64,000 nt of DNA from Agarivorans sp. Toyoura001 (GCF_005405585.1 NZ_BJEQ01000008.1:101150-165149); one strand, 5' to 3'; positions 32,714 to 45,825 are shown, counted from the stretch's first letter. Notes: generated from the sequence alone by a model not told the origin. Made by a program: numbers and translations.

Positions 32714-33460
32714 TTAGACTTCGCCGCGCTTTACAATTCGAGAGATAAATTGTTGAGTTCTGGGATCTTTTGGGCTGTTAAATAGTTGCTCTGGGCTACC
32801 TTGCTCTACTATTGTCCCATCACTCATAAATACCACTCGATCCGCCACTTCTCTTGCAAAGGCCATTTCATGGGTGACAATAATTAAAGTTTGCTTTCGC
32901 TGGGCCAGTTTCTTTATCAGGGCCAGCACTTCGCCCACCCATTCAGGATCTAGTGCCGAGGTGGGCTCATCAAACAAAATGGCTTTGCTATGGGTGGCCA
33001 TTGCTCGACCAATACCTACTCGTTGCTGTTGACCACCCGAAAGTTGGCTAGGGTAATGTTTGGCTTTATCCGCTAAACCAATGTCGCTTAAGATCTCTCT
33101 GGCGGTATTCAGTGCTTCCGCTTTCGGTTGTTTCCACACAGTAATTAACGCTTCGGCGATATTCTGCTCAGCATTTAGATTGGCAAACAAGGAGTAGTTT
33201 TGAAAAACAAAAGACAACTTCCTGCGTAATGCCAATACATCCTGTTGTTGATGATGCTTTGCCTCAACATTCAAATTGTCGACACTAATGGTCCCTGAGT
33301 CTGGTTGCTCAAGGTAGTTAATGCAGCGCAAAAAAGTAGATTTACCCGTTCCAGAAGGCCCGATGATAGCAACAACTTCGCCCTCTTTAACCTCTAAATC
33401 GATGCTGTTAAGCACTGTTTGACCATCAAAGGCTTTACTAAGGTTGGATACTTTAATCAT
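32714..33460 (-). CDS. Polar amino acid ABC transporter, ATP-binding subunit
   Basis: This 248-aa ATPase of the GlnQ/HisP class powers amino-acid uptake. Walker A is GPSGTGKSTF (about 34-43), followed by the Q-loop (FVFQNYSLF), signature LSGGQQQRVGIGRAM, Walker B AILFDEPTSALDPE and switch His in IIVTHEM. It is the third gene of the minus-strand operon SBP-permease-ATPase, 1 nt from the permease gene. The same trio lies between rpmH and dnaA in Vibrio. The substrate is not certain. Confidence 0.95.
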   Translation of the reverse strand: MIKVSNLSKAFDGQTVLNSIDLEVKEGEVVAIIGPSGTGKSTFLRCINYLEQPDSGTISVDNLNVEAKHHQQQDVLALRRKLSFVFQNYSLFANLNAEQNIAEALITVWKQPKAEALNTAREILSDIGLADKAKHYPSQLSGGQQQRVGIGRAMATHSKAILFDEPTSALDPEWVGEVLALIKKLAQRKQTLIIVTHEMAFAREVADRVVFMSDGTIVEQGSPEQLFNSPKDPRTQQFISRIVKRGEV

Positions 33461-33461
33461 G

Positions 33462-34130
33462 CTAATAAGCCTTGGATAATCGTTTTTCTGCTACGTTTTG
33501 TAGCTGGGTAAACACGGCCACTACGGCCCAATAAATAAGTGCAACAGCTAAAAATGATTCAAAGAACTTAAAGCTACTTGAAGCTTCCATTTGCGCTTTG
33601 GCCATTATCTCGGCAACCCCTAAGGTGAATGCTAAAGAGGTGCTCTTAATCATATCAATCAGGTAGTTCATTAAAGACGGCAACGCGGTACGTAATGCTT
33701 GCGGTAATATTACTCTGCGCAGCGCTTGCATGCGGGTCATGCCAAACGCATAGCTAGCATCCCACTGGCTTTTATCAATAGAGTTTATTGCTGCTCTAAT
33801 GCTCTCTGCTTTATATGCCGAGAAATGCAGGCTTAAACCTATGACCGATGCGCTAAAGGCGTCTAAGCCAATCAGTATTGGGAATACTTGTGGTAAACCG
33901 TAATACAAAATAAATAGTTGGACTAACAATGGAGTACCACGGAAAAACGAGATAAACACCACTGCAAATTGGTTGAGCACTGGCAGCTTAAATACCCTAA
34001 ATAGGGCTAAGATTAAGGCCAGTATTAACGCAAAAACGGCTGCAATAGCAGCCATTTCCATGGTTGTTCCCAAATACTTAAACAGTATTGGGAACAATTC
34101 CATCATGTAGTTAAAGTCAAAAGTTGACAT
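33462..34130 (-). CDS. Polar amino acid ABC transporter, permease
   Basis: This 222-aa membrane protein has about five TM helices of the HisM/GlnP family. Early helices are at residues 15-60, FISFFRGTPLLVQLFILYYG is typical, and the EAA loop (DASYAFGMTRMQALRRVILP) contacts the ATPase. The last helix includes LAVALIYWAVVAVFTQL. Its start overlaps the stop of the binding-protein gene by 1 nt, so they are coupled. Confidence 0.95.
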   Translation of the reverse strand: MSTFDFNYMMELFPILFKYLGTTMEMAAIAAVFALILALILALFRVFKLPVLNQFAVVFISFFRGTPLLVQLFILYYGLPQVFPILIGLDAFSASVIGLSLHFSAYKAESIRAAINSIDKSQWDASYAFGMTRMQALRRVILPQALRTALPSLMNYLIDMIKSTSLAFTLGVAEIMAKAQMEASSSFKFFESFLAVALIYWAVVAVFTQLQNVAEKRLSKAY

Positions 34131-34888
34131 TATTTGGTGATGTCCCCGTCAAACCATTTTTCAGATATTGTGCTTAAGCTACCATCTTGCTGCATTGCTT
34201 CTAAGCTAGCATTTACTTTTGCTTGTAAGGCTTGGCCTGCTTCGTTGTTTTTGAAAGGCATCGCGTTTTCAATGGTTTCGAATGGCTGGCCTGCTAGCGC
34301 TAAGGGTAGACCAGATTTTTTAATCAAGGCTAAAGATGATACTCGGTCCATAACAAAAGCGTCTGAGCGACCCAAGGCAACGTCTTGCTCAATGCCGGTG
34401 TCGTAGGTAGCAATATTTATTTGCTTATCGCTGTCGTGTTTTCTTAATAGCTGCTCAAAGTTTGAACCTAGGTTAACTGCTACTTTTTTGCCTTTAAGAT
34501 CGTTAATGTCCTTTATCTCGTCGTTACCTTTACGCACAACAATTTGCGCACCGTCTACAACATAAGGATGTGAGAACAAGTATTTGGCTTTACGCTCATC
34601 AGTAATAGTGATTTGGTTAGAAATAGTATCTACTCTACCTGTTTCTAACATGCCAAATAGGCCAGAGAAGTTTGCGGTAACGTACTCAACCTTCCAGTCG
34701 TTACGTTTAGCTATTTCATCCCATACATCAACTTCAAAACCTTGTAGCTTGTCTTGCTGAACAAAAGTGAAGGGGAAGTAACGACCAGACATACCCACTT
34801 TGACGGTATCTTGAGCAAATGCTGACCAAGGACTTAGGCTAACCAGCAGTAAAGCCATTAGTAATCGTGATTTATTTAGTAGTTTCAT
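34130..34888 (-). CDS. Polar amino acid ABC transporter, substrate-binding protein
   Basis: This 252-aa periplasmic binding protein has signal peptide MKLLNKSRLLMALLLVSLSP and WSAFAQ, cleaved near AFA. Next is the SBP_bac_3 fold (VKVGMSGRYFPFTF, GFEVDVWDEIAKRN, ISNQITITDERKAKYLFSHP). It is the first gene of the operon and reads away from dnaA. Its relatives bind glutamine, cystine or arginine, and the specificity cannot be read from sequence alone. Confidence 0.94.
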   Translation of the reverse strand: MKLLNKSRLLMALLLVSLSPWSAFAQDTVKVGMSGRYFPFTFVQQDKLQGFEVDVWDEIAKRNDWKVEYVTANFSGLFGMLETGRVDTISNQITITDERKAKYLFSHPYVVDGAQIVVRKGNDEIKDINDLKGKKVAVNLGSNFEQLLRKHDSDKQINIATYDTGIEQDVALGRSDAFVMDRVSSLALIKKSGLPLALAGQPFETIENAMPFKNNEAGQALQAKVNASLEAMQQDGSLSTISEKWFDGDITK

Positions 34889-35006
34889 TTCGATTCTTCT
34901 ATTCAGCGAGTAGTGTATGGCAAAAAATTCTAGTTCATAGATGATATTTGCACAAATACGCTGTTGTTATATCAAATAACCAAGCTGTTATGTGGTGACC
35001 AGAATG

Positions 35007-35039
35007 TTATTCACATATTTGTTATCTGCTTGTGAATAA
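35007..35039. promoter_or_regulatory. Two perfect DnaA boxes upstream of dnaA
   Basis: TTATTCACA (35007-35015) and its reverse complement TGTGAATAA (35031-35039) match TTATNCACA exactly, face each other, and lie about 75-110 nt before the dnaA start. They suggest autoregulation of dnaA. Two boxes without an AT-rich unwinding array argue against this being oriC. Confidence 0.8.
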
Positions 35040-35115
35040 TTCATAAGAAACCTAGAGTTTAAGCGGCTTCCGTTATAAAATAGACGGTCTTTTTGGTGAT
35101 AACGCGGAGTCGCGA

Positions 35116-36519
35116 GTGAGTGGGTCTCTTTGGCAACAAATCTTAGTACGTTTACAAGATGAATTGCCGGCAACAGAATTTAGTATGTGGATCCGACCAC
35201 TTCAAGTAGAACAAGATGCAGAGCTATTGGTGTTGTATGCACCAAATCGTTTTGTACTCGATTGGGTAAAAGACAAATACCTGATTCGTGTGAACGCCTT
35301 GCTCGAAGAGTTTTGTGGAAGTGATAAGCCTAGTTTGCGTTTTGAGGTAGGCAGTAAGCCTGCAAGCGTAACCAGAACCGCTACAGTTAAAAGCGAGCCT
35401 GCTCCAACAGGTGTGAGAAATGTTTACGTCAATAACAATGACTCAGGTAAAAGTTGGGATAAGGAACCCGCTGTTAAGTCAGCTTTAGAAGCTAATCACC
35501 GCAACAACATTAATGCCACCTACCAGTTTGATAATTTTGTTGAAGGTAAATCAAACCAGTTGGCTAGGGCGGCAGCTACGCAAGTTGCTAATAACCCTGG
35601 TGGGGCGTATAACCCACTATTCCTATATGGCGGTACCGGCTTAGGTAAAACTCACTTATTGCATGCTGTGGGTAACGGCATTATTGCTAATAAAAAGAAC
35701 GCAAAAGTTGTGTATATGCACTCTGAACGTTTTGTTCAGGATATGGTAAAAGCATTACAAAACAATGCGATAGAAGATTTTAAACGCTACTACCGCAGTG
35801 TAGATGCCTTGCTCATTGATGACATTCAGTTTTTTGCTAATAAAGAACGCTCACAAGAAGAGTTCTTTCATACCTTTAATGCACTGTTAGAAGGTAATCA
35901 GCAAATCATCCTTACCAGTGATCGCTACCCTAAAGAAATCGACGGCGTTGAAGACCGTTTAAAAAGTCGTTTTGGCTGGGGCTTAACTGTTGCTATTGAA
36001 CCGCCTGAGTTAGAAACGCGGGTGGCTATTCTAATGACTAAGGCTAACGAAAATAATATCCGCCTGCCTGACGAAGTTGCTTTCTTCATTGCCAAACGCT
36101 TACGTTCTAACGTACGTGAACTAGAAGGGGCGTTGAACCGGGTGATTGCTAACGCTAATTTCACTGGGCGCGCTATTACTATTGATTTCGTTCGTGAAGC
36201 TTTGCGCGATTTACTGGCGCTGCAAGAGAAGCTAGTCACCATCGACAATATTCAAAAAACCGTCGCAGAGTACTACAAGATTAAAGTGGCAGACCTGCTA
36301 TCTAAGCGTCGTTCTCGCTCTGTGGCTCGTCCACGCCAGTTAGCCATGGCCTTGGCCAAAGAGCTAACTAACCATAGCTTGCCAGAAATTGGTGATGCTT
36401 TTGGCGGGCGAGACCACACTACGGTATTACATGCGTGTCGTAAAATTGCTCAGTTAAAAGAAGAAAGTCACGACATCAAAGAAGATTACCAGAATTTAAT
36501 TCGTACATTATCGTCATAA
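35116..36519 (+). CDS. dnaA: Chromosomal replication initiator DnaA
   Basis: This 467-aa AAA+ initiator binds DnaA boxes and melts oriC. Domain I starts [15 protein letters not shown]. After a variable linker, domain III has Walker [16 protein letters not shown] (about 172-186) and Walker [11 protein letters not shown]. Domain IV has the DnaA signature [15 protein letters not shown] near the C-terminus. The start is a GTG, as in E. coli dnaA, preceded by CGGAG. It leads dnaA-dnaN-recF-gyrB. Confidence 0.98.
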   Translation: MSGSLWQQILVRLQDELPATEFSMWIRPLQVEQDAELLVLYAPNRFVLDWVKDKYLIRVNALLEEFCGSDKPSLRFEVGSKPASVTRTATVKSEPAPTGVRNVYVNNNDSGKSWDKEPAVKSALEANHRNNINATYQFDNFVEGKSNQLARAAATQVANNPGGAYNPLFLYGGTGLGKTHLLHAVGNGIIANKKNAKVVYMHSERFVQDMVKALQNNAIEDFKRYYRSVDALLIDDIQFFANKERSQEEFFHTFNALLEGNQQIILTSDRYPKEIDGVEDRLKSRFGWGLTVAIEPPELETRVAILMTKANENNIRLPDEVAFFIAKRLRSNVRELEGALNRVIANANFTGRAITIDFVREALRDLLALQEKLVTIDNIQKTVAEYYKIKVADLLSKRRSRSVARPRQLAMALAKELTNHSLPEIGDAFGGRDHTTVLHACRKIAQLKEESHDIKEDYQNLIRTLSS

Positions 36520-36539
36520 TCGGAGAGGCGTTATTAAGT

Positions 36540-37643
36540 ATGCAATTTAGTATTAATCGGGAACAACTGCTTAAACCTTTACAGCAGGTAAGTGCCGCAC
36601 TCGGTGGGCGCCCAACTATTCCTATTTTAGGTAACGTATTGCTAGATATTAGCAATCAGCAATTGTCTATCACTGGCACCGATATGGAAGTAGAGCTTAT
36701 CGCTACGCTTCCTTTAGAGAGCGCAGTAAATGAAGGGCGTGTAACCGTACCGGCTAAAAAGTTTGTTGATATTTGCCGAGGCTTGCCAGATGGTTGTGAA
36801 ATTAGCTGTAAGGCTGATGACAACCGTTTAGTGCTTAAATCTGGCCGCAGCCGTTTTTCTCTGGCTACATTACCTGCCACTGATTTTCCTAATATTGAAG
36901 ATTGGCAAAGTCAGCAAGTTATTCAACTTACTCAGGGTCAGTTAAAGAACCTGATTGATAGCACACAGTTTTCTATGGCGAGCCAAGATGTTCGTTATTA
37001 CTTAAACGGTATGTTGTTTGAAACCGACGATAAAGGCTTAAAAACCATTGCTACCGACGGCCACCGATTGGCCTTAGCAGAGCAAACTTTTGATCAGCCT
37101 TTACAGCCGCAACAAGTGATTGTGCCACGAAAGGGCGTAATTGAGTTGGCCCGGATGTTGGAACACGAAGACCAATTGGTTGAACTGCAAATTGGCAGTA
37201 ATAACATCAGGGCAAGTGTTCAAGGTTACACGTTTACCAGCAAATTGGTCGATGGTCGCTTTCCTGACTATCGCCGCGTGCTTCCAGCAAATAGCGATAA
37301 GGCCTTGATCTCGGGTCGTGATGAGCTTAAACAAGCATTTTCACGAGCGGCTATTTTGTCTAATGAAAAATTTAGAGGTGTGCGACTTCAACTAGAGTCA
37401 GGCACCTTAAATATTACTGCTAACAACCCTGAACAAGAAGAGGCCGAAGAGATCTTGGATGTTGATTACAACGCCGAAGACTTAGAGATTGGCTTCAATG
37501 TTGTTTATGTACTCGACGTGCTTAATGCGCTTAAGTGCGAGCAAATTCGTATTAACATGAGTAACAGCAATAGCAGTGCGCTAATTGAAGACGCAGAGCA
37601 AACAGGCAAAGCAATGTATGTTGTTATGCCAATGCGTTTGTAG
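36540..37643 (+). CDS. dnaN: DNA polymerase III beta sliding clamp
   Basis: This 367-aa ring-forming clamp tethers polymerase III and other proteins to DNA. It has three repeated clamp domains with typical stretches PTIPILGNVLLDI, RYYLNGMLFE and the C-terminal end MYVVMPMRL. A GGAGAGG ribosome site precedes the ATG. The gap to dnaA is 20 nt and to recF 10 nt. Confidence 0.98.
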   Translation: MQFSINREQLLKPLQQVSAALGGRPTIPILGNVLLDISNQQLSITGTDMEVELIATLPLESAVNEGRVTVPAKKFVDICRGLPDGCEISCKADDNRLVLKSGRSRFSLATLPATDFPNIEDWQSQQVIQLTQGQLKNLIDSTQFSMASQDVRYYLNGMLFETDDKGLKTIATDGHRLALAEQTFDQPLQPQQVIVPRKGVIELARMLEHEDQLVELQIGSNNIRASVQGYTFTSKLVDGRFPDYRRVLPANSDKALISGRDELKQAFSRAAILSNEKFRGVRLQLESGTLNITANNPEQEEAEEILDVDYNAEDLEIGFNVVYVLDVLNALKCEQIRINMSNSNSSALIEDAEQTGKAMYVVMPMRL

Positions 37644-37653
37644 AACTGTTTAG

Positions 37654-41149
<3,496 letters not shown>

Positions 41150-41173
41150 TCGATAGCGTTAAAGGTTAAGACT

Positions 41174-41206
41174 AAAAAGGCAATATGAAAATATTGCCTT
41201 TTTTGT
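41174..41206 (+). terminator. Terminator after gyrB
   Basis: AAAAAGGCAATA and TATTGCCTTTTTT form a strong hairpin followed by T-rich sequence, 25 nt after the gyrB stop. Confidence 0.9.
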
Positions 41207-41207
41207 A

Positions 41208-41235
41208 CTTGAAAGAGTAAAACTTACCCCCATAT
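41208..41235 (+). promoter_or_regulatory. Sigma32 (heat-shock) promoter of ibpA
   Basis: CTTGAAA (41208-41214), a 13-nt spacer and CCCCATAT (41228-41235) match the sigma32 consensus (CTTGAAA, 13-17, CCCCAT-T). The start would fall near 41243, giving a 5' leader of about 95 nt. Confidence 0.88.
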
Positions 41236-41312
41236 ATAGTAATAACAGGATGCCGCATAGGTGGGTGCTGTTTAGAAAGGGACGCAGCAATAGTGCTGGT
41301 CCAATACAATTT

Positions 41313-41331
41313 ATTGCTCTATGAGGATAAT
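41313..41331 (+). promoter_or_regulatory. Probable ROSE-type RNA thermometer hairpin of ibpA
   Basis: ATTGCTCT pairs with AGGATAAT around an AUG triloop, with a C-A mismatch and G-U pairs, burying the AGGA ribosome site (41324-41327) about 10 nt before the ATG. The UUGCU motif is the ROSE anti-Shine-Dalgarno. The weakness of the pairing fits melting on heating. Confidence 0.7.
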
Positions 41332-41336
41332 ATACA

Positions 41337-41813
41337 ATGCGTAATCAATATGACTTTTCACCTCTTTATCGCACCGCTATTGGTTTTGATCGCTTAGCTA
41401 GTTTTATTGAAGCGGCTTCTAACCAAAGTGCCCAATCTCAAAACAATGGTTACCCGCCTTATAATATTGAAGCGGTAGACGAAAACCATTATCGAATTAC
41501 TTTAGCTGTTGCAGGTTTTGCTGAAGATGAGTTATCAATCGTTGCTCGAGAAAATGCATTGATTGTTACTGGAACTAAGCAGAAAAAAGCCAACAATACA
41601 GAAACTAAGTTCTTACACCAAGGTATAGCTGAACGCGGCTTTGAGCGAAAATATCAAATCGCTGACCACGTTAAAGTGAAAGCTGCAAATCTTGAAAACG
41701 GGTTACTGTTTATTGAACTTGAGCGCGAGATTCCTGAAGCGCTTAAGCCTAAGCAAATTCCAATTAATGGAAAAATAAATTCGGTAGAAACTTTGGAAGC
41801 TAAAACAGCTTAA
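41337..41813 (+). CDS. ibpA: Small heat-shock protein IbpA (Hsp20)
   Basis: This 158-aa ATP-independent holdase binds aggregating proteins. The N-terminus [20 protein letters not shown] is typical of IbpA. The alpha-crystallin domain includes [39 protein letters not shown] and [15 protein letters not shown], and a C-terminal IxI motif (IPI) supports oligomerisation. It lies after gyrB, as in Vibrio. Expression appears doubly heat-controlled by a sigma32 promoter and a thermometer hairpin. Confidence 0.95.
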   Translation: MRNQYDFSPLYRTAIGFDRLASFIEAASNQSAQSQNNGYPPYNIEAVDENHYRITLAVAGFAEDELSIVARENALIVTGTKQKKANNTETKFLHQGIAERGFERKYQIADHVKVKAANLENGLLFIELEREIPEALKPKQIPINGKINSVETLEAKTA

Positions 41814-41840
41814 AGATGAAGTAATAAAGATAAAGAATGA

Positions 41841-41863
41841 AAAGGGCCACAAGGCCCTTTTTT
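41841..41863. terminator. Terminator between ibpA and avtA
   Basis: AAAGGGCC and GGCCCTTT pair around ACAA, with T-rich or A-rich flanks on both sides, so it can serve both convergent genes. Confidence 0.85.
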
Positions 41864-41868
41864 AGTGT

Positions 41869-43116
41869 TTAATCCTCGAGTAGAGGATTAACGACTGAGG
41901 CGAGTATTTCAATGCCTTGTTTTACGTTGGCTTCACTTTGGGCGAAATTAAGTCGAATACATTCTTGAGTATGTCGCCAGCTATTACTCACACCAGGGAA
42001 GAAATAACTACCAGGTACAATCAATAGACCTTTCTGTTTAAGTGCTTGGTACAGCTCTTTATCGCTGATGGCTAAACCTTCGAACCATAACCATAAAAAC
42101 ATTGCACCTTCTGATTTATGAATCTTGAATTTGGTTGAGGGTATTGCCGCTTGTAACCAATTTATTGCCTGCTGAGATTTACGCTGATAAAAAGGGCGAA
42201 TAATGTTGTTGCTGGCATCTAGTAGGCTATTGTCTTTAAGCATCTCATTCGCTAATGCAGGGCCAACACCACCGGGAGACAAATTAATAATCCCAGATAA
42301 ATTACTCACCGCCTTAATAGTTTCTGGCTTGGCTATTACAACACCGCAGCGGGTGCCTGGTAATCCAAGCTTCGATAAGCTCAAACATAAAATCGTATTG
42401 TCATCCCAAAATGGCGTAGCTTCGTCGGTAAACACCAAGTTAGGGAAGGGCAGGCCATAAGCATTGTCGATAAGCAGTGGCACGCCATGTTGCTTGGCTA
42501 GTACCGATAGTTTGCTAATTTCATCATCGGTAATGACATTGCCAGTAGGGTTGGTTGGCCGAGAAACACAGACTAGCCCAATGCTTTGATCTAGATGTAG
42601 GTGGTCAAAATCAACGTGGTACTTAAACTGTCGCTTATCCAAATATTCAATGTTGGGTTTGTTGCCAATAAATAGGTCTTCGTCTATGCCGCTGTCTTCG
42701 TAACCGATATATTCAGGTGCTAAGGGAAACAGGACCTTCTTGTTGTTTTTACCTTTTCCAGCAAATAGATTGAAAAGGTAAAAAAATGCGCTTTGACTAC
42801 CATTCGTTAAGGCAATGTTCTCACTTTTTATGTTCCAGTGGAATTCATTGCTTAGAAATTCAGCTAAGTTAGAAATAAATGCCTTATTTCCTTGAGGGGC
42901 GTCGTAATTACATAGCGCGCTGAGCAAGCTCTTGTTATCTAAGCCGTTACGAAGATGATGCTCAAAAATTTCGGTCATTTCTGGTATTTGAGCTGGGTTG
43001 CCACCGCCAAGCATGATCATCTCATCGCCCGCCCGAATACCTTCATCAAGGTCATCCATAAGCTGAGTGATGCCTGCATGGCGAGTGAATTTATTGCCAA
43101 AATCTGAATATGTCAT
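41869..43116 (-). CDS. avtA: Valine-pyruvate aminotransferase AvtA
   Basis: This 415-aa PLP enzyme swaps amino groups between valine, alanine and their keto acids. The fold-type I pattern is complete: GGGNPAQIPEM near the start, NGSQSAFFYLFNLFAGKGK, RPTNPTGNVI, the PLP lysine in LSLSKLGLPGTRCGVVI, and a C-terminal GAMFLWLWFEGL. Position after gyrB/ibpA and before glyS matches V. cholerae. The start at MTYSDFGNKFTRHAG agrees with the family. Confidence 0.95.
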   Translation of the reverse strand: MTYSDFGNKFTRHAGITQLMDDLDEGIRAGDEMIMLGGGNPAQIPEMTEIFEHHLRNGLDNKSLLSALCNYDAPQGNKAFISNLAEFLSNEFHWNIKSENIALTNGSQSAFFYLFNLFAGKGKNNKKVLFPLAPEYIGYEDSGIDEDLFIGNKPNIEYLDKRQFKYHVDFDHLHLDQSIGLVCVSRPTNPTGNVITDDEISKLSVLAKQHGVPLLIDNAYGLPFPNLVFTDEATPFWDDNTILCLSLSKLGLPGTRCGVVIAKPETIKAVSNLSGIINLSPGGVGPALANEMLKDNSLLDASNNIIRPFYQRKSQQAINWLQAAIPSTKFKIHKSEGAMFLWLWFEGLAISDKELYQALKQKGLLIVPGSYFFPGVSNSWRHTQECIRLNFAQSEANVKQGIEILASVVNPLLED

Positions 43117-43227
43117 AACACACCTTTTTCTATATAGGCGTCACCATAACAAAGATTGCTTTCTAATGGCAATTAGCCCAGTTGTTCTAGGTTGATTAGT
43201 TCATCAAAGAGGAAATAGATATAAAAA

Positions 43228-43245
43228 AAGCGGCCTAAGCCGCTT
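43228..43245 (-). terminator. Terminator after amylase gene
   Basis: AAGCGGC and GCCGCTT pair around CTAA, with a T-run on the minus strand, 24 nt after the amylase stop. Confidence 0.88.
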
Positions 43246-43268
43246 AAATATATGTTGTGAGTATCGCT

Positions 43269-45107
43269 TTAGTTAGCTGCTTGTCCTACATAAACTACCA
43301 CTACTGCATCATCACCTTTGCGTCGTTCAAATACGTAAGGAGCGGTATTCAACTGTTTATGCTCCCCTGCGCCAATTGCTTGGTGACGCTTACGGAATTG
43401 AAGCAATTTTTGCCAGTGATTGTGGACGGCTAAACGTTGCTCATCATTCAATTGCTCCCAATTCATATCTGAACGGGTCGCTTGATGTTTATCTGAGCTG
43501 CGTGGTCCTTTCTCGCGAGCAGTTTCATCACCGTAGTATACTTGAATGGCTGTTGGCATGAGTAAGAAAGCAGAGCCCAATTGTTTTTGTTGCTCTAGAT
43601 CTTTGCTGATGCTGCCATAGGCAAGTTTTGTATCGTGAGATGAGACGTAACTCAATACTTTGCCATCTCGCTTACCAAGTACGTCTGCGTAACGCTGATA
43701 GCCGTCTTGCATGTTAGTGAAGCAGTTCATGCCTTGCTTAGCTAAATCTGTTTGGTAAGTAAAGTCGATGAGTGAATCAAAGCCGCTATTGAATAGCTTT
43801 GAATTATTAAGGCCTTGCCCCCAGAACTCACCAGTCATCCAAAAGTCACTGTCATCTAGTACTTTATCGGGATTGTTTTGTTTCCACTCGCTAAAGGCTT
43901 TGCTTGAAGCCAGTTTTAGTTCCATCCACGCTTCTGGTTCTACGTGTTTCACGGTATCAGCTCGAAAGCCATCGATACCGTACTCACGTACCCAATCAGA
44001 CAACCATGTAACTAGGTAATCTCGAACTGTTGCACCAGGAATTTCTACTGCTTTTGTATCGGGCTTGTTTTTGTAGAAAGGAGGTAGGCTTACTACATTG
44101 TCTGATTCAGTTTTGAAATCTGGCAAGTAAGCCAAAGACATTTCTAAATCACTTGGGCCTGGATTTGGGTAGCCTGAAATATCAGTACGAACCCACTCTG
44201 GTCCCCACCACTTAACCCATTCTGTTCTCGCACCGTAATCAATGTAGTCGTTAAAGCTGTGCCAAGTTTCGCCTTTACCTGGAGTCCAGTTAGTCCACTT
44301 CTCACCTAAGTAGGTTTCAATGGGGACATCATATTCTTGAGTCGCACCAAAACCGAACTCTTGCATATCGCCTAAGGTCGCGTATCCGGTGTGATTCATT
44401 ACAATGTCCATTACCACGCGTATGCCACGAGCATGAGCATCATCAACAAACTGCTTAAACTCTTCAGCGGTACCCATGTTTTGGTCCATTACTGTGTAGT
44501 CTTGTACATAGTAGCCGTGGTACCCATAATGCTTAAAGTCGCCACGCATACCACCGCCAACCCAGCCGCGAATCTGTTCGTAAGGAGCGGTAATCCAAAT
44601 GGCATTGATGCCTAAGTCTTCAATATAATCGAGCTTTTTACTTAAGCCCGCGATGTCACCACCATGGAAAGTACCAATTTCATTTTTGCCGTCATTACTG
44701 CGGCCGTAGCTATTGTCGTTGCCAGGGTTACCATTGTAGAAGCGATCGGTCATCACAAAATAAACAGATGCGCTATCCCAACTAAACTCATCCGCTTTTT
44801 TAGTGACTGACTCGAGTAACAGTAAACCTCCACTTTCTGGTGCGGGAGTAAAGGTGACTTTACCTTGATATACAGTGCTCATTTGGCCGCTGTAAAAGTC
44901 TCTTACGGCTGTACCTTCTTCAAAGCTGCTGCTTACATCCACAGATACGGGCTGACCATCCCATTGTAGACATTGCGCGCTTTGGCTTAATGCTTCGCTT
45001 GAACTACTGGCTGCGCTGGTGCTATTGCCTGTTTGAGGCGAAGAGCAACCGGCTATAGCCATACTGACTAAACAGCCGAGCAGAGCGGGTTTAATGAATT
45101 GCTGCAT
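43269..45107 (-). CDS. GH13 alpha-amylase lipoprotein (MalS-like)
   Basis: This 612-aa enzyme cleaves alpha-1,4-glucans at the cell envelope. Lipobox AIAGC is at about residues 17-21, followed by a Ser/Ala linker and an N-terminal beta domain. The GH13 barrel starts near VYFVMTDRFYNGNPGND. All four regions are present: DIVMNHTG, GFRADTVKHV (nucleophile Asp), MTGEFWGQ (acid Glu) and SSHDTK (third Asp). The C-terminal beta domain is short and ends abruptly (AVVVVYVGQAAN) compared with E. coli MalS, so it may be trimmed. It lies downstream of a small carbohydrate-linked lipoprotein gene on the same strand, separated by a terminator. Confidence 0.92.
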   Translation of the reverse strand: MQQFIKPALLGCLVSMAIAGCSSPQTGNSTSAASSSSEALSQSAQCLQWDGQPVSVDVSSSFEEGTAVRDFYSGQMSTVYQGKVTFTPAPESGGLLLLESVTKKADEFSWDSASVYFVMTDRFYNGNPGNDNSYGRSNDGKNEIGTFHGGDIAGLSKKLDYIEDLGINAIWITAPYEQIRGWVGGGMRGDFKHYGYHGYYVQDYTVMDQNMGTAEEFKQFVDDAHARGIRVVMDIVMNHTGYATLGDMQEFGFGATQEYDVPIETYLGEKWTNWTPGKGETWHSFNDYIDYGARTEWVKWWGPEWVRTDISGYPNPGPSDLEMSLAYLPDFKTESDNVVSLPPFYKNKPDTKAVEIPGATVRDYLVTWLSDWVREYGIDGFRADTVKHVEPEAWMELKLASSKAFSEWKQNNPDKVLDDSDFWMTGEFWGQGLNNSKLFNSGFDSLIDFTYQTDLAKQGMNCFTNMQDGYQRYADVLGKRDGKVLSYVSSHDTKLAYGSISKDLEQQKQLGSAFLLMPTAIQVYYGDETAREKGPRSSDKHQATRSDMNWEQLNDEQRLAVHNHWQKLLQFRKRHQAIGAGEHKQLNTAPYVFERRKGDDAVVVVYVGQAAN

Positions 45108-45152
45108 TTTTTTACATCCATATAGTTTTTGTTAGTGACCGACAGAAACAAA

Positions 45153-45175
45153 AAAGCCCCCTCATAGGGGGCTTT
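45153..45175 (-). terminator. Terminator after small lipoprotein gene
   Basis: AAGCCCCCT and AGGGGGCTT pair around CAT with a T-run on the minus strand. Confidence 0.88.
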
Positions 45176-45193
45176 GAATAGAAAAGCTAAGGC

Positions 45194-45643
45194 TTACATT
45201 TCAACTTTTTCTACGTAAGTTACAGGAATCTCTTCTGACCAGTCTAAGTAGAAGCGGTATACGCCATCAACTTCTGGAGTGAATTTGAAGTTATCAAATG
45301 CTGAACATTTGTTTAACTGGCGACGGTCACCAATTTTAATTTCAGCTTCACCAGCTAGGAAACCAAAGTTAGTACCACACTGCCATGCAGCATCACCAAA
45401 TTTCCACTCGTACGGTTGGCCATCAGCAATTAAAGGCTCATCAACAGATGAAGTAGCTGACCATACGTTTTTCTTACCTTCTACAGGCATCAATTTGTAT
45501 TCTGGAGCCGCATCCCACCAAGTGAATACGCCACGTAGATATACGTCACGAGTTAATTTACTGTCGCCGCCGCTAGAAGCACAACCAGCTGCTACTATGG
45601 TGATTAGTGCTAGCACACCTGCTTTCATTAAATTCTTAAGCAT
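45194..45643 (-). CDS. Small lipoprotein, probably carbohydrate-related
   Basis: This protein has about 149 residues from the ATG at 45643 (the frame opens at 45691). AAGGAATT lies just upstream, and the signal MLKNLMKAGVLALITIVAAG followed by C is a clean lipobox AAGC. The mature part begins VYLRGVFTWWDAAPEYKL, followed by SATSSVDEPL, FKFTPEVDGVYRFYLDW. This resembles the N-terminal beta module of some pullulanases and MalS-type amylases. It could present or bind alpha-glucans for the neighbouring amylase. That role is inference. Confidence 0.72.
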   Translation of the reverse strand: MLKNLMKAGVLALITIVAAGCASSGGDSKLTRDVYLRGVFTWWDAAPEYKLMPVEGKKNVWSATSSVDEPLIADGQPYEWKFGDAAWQCGTNFGFLAGEAEIKIGDRRQLNKCSAFDNFKFTPEVDGVYRFYLDWSEEIPVTYVEKVEM

Positions 45644-45825
45644 TTCCAATTCCTTTATATTTTTATAGCTTTCCTTTGTCTTTGCAGACAAACATTACGT
45701 AATGAGCTGAACTCGAGCCTATTTATATCGAAGCTAGCCCAGAAAAAACGTGCCAAGCTCACACTACTATGCTGAAAAGGATTTCAAGATTTAGCTAATT
45801 TTATTAAAAGGGTTAACTAGATCAA

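Noticed and set aside
34889..35115. oriC upstream of dnaA
   Set aside because: Only two DnaA boxes and no AT-rich 13-mer array. In this lineage oriC lies near mioC/mnmG, outside the window.
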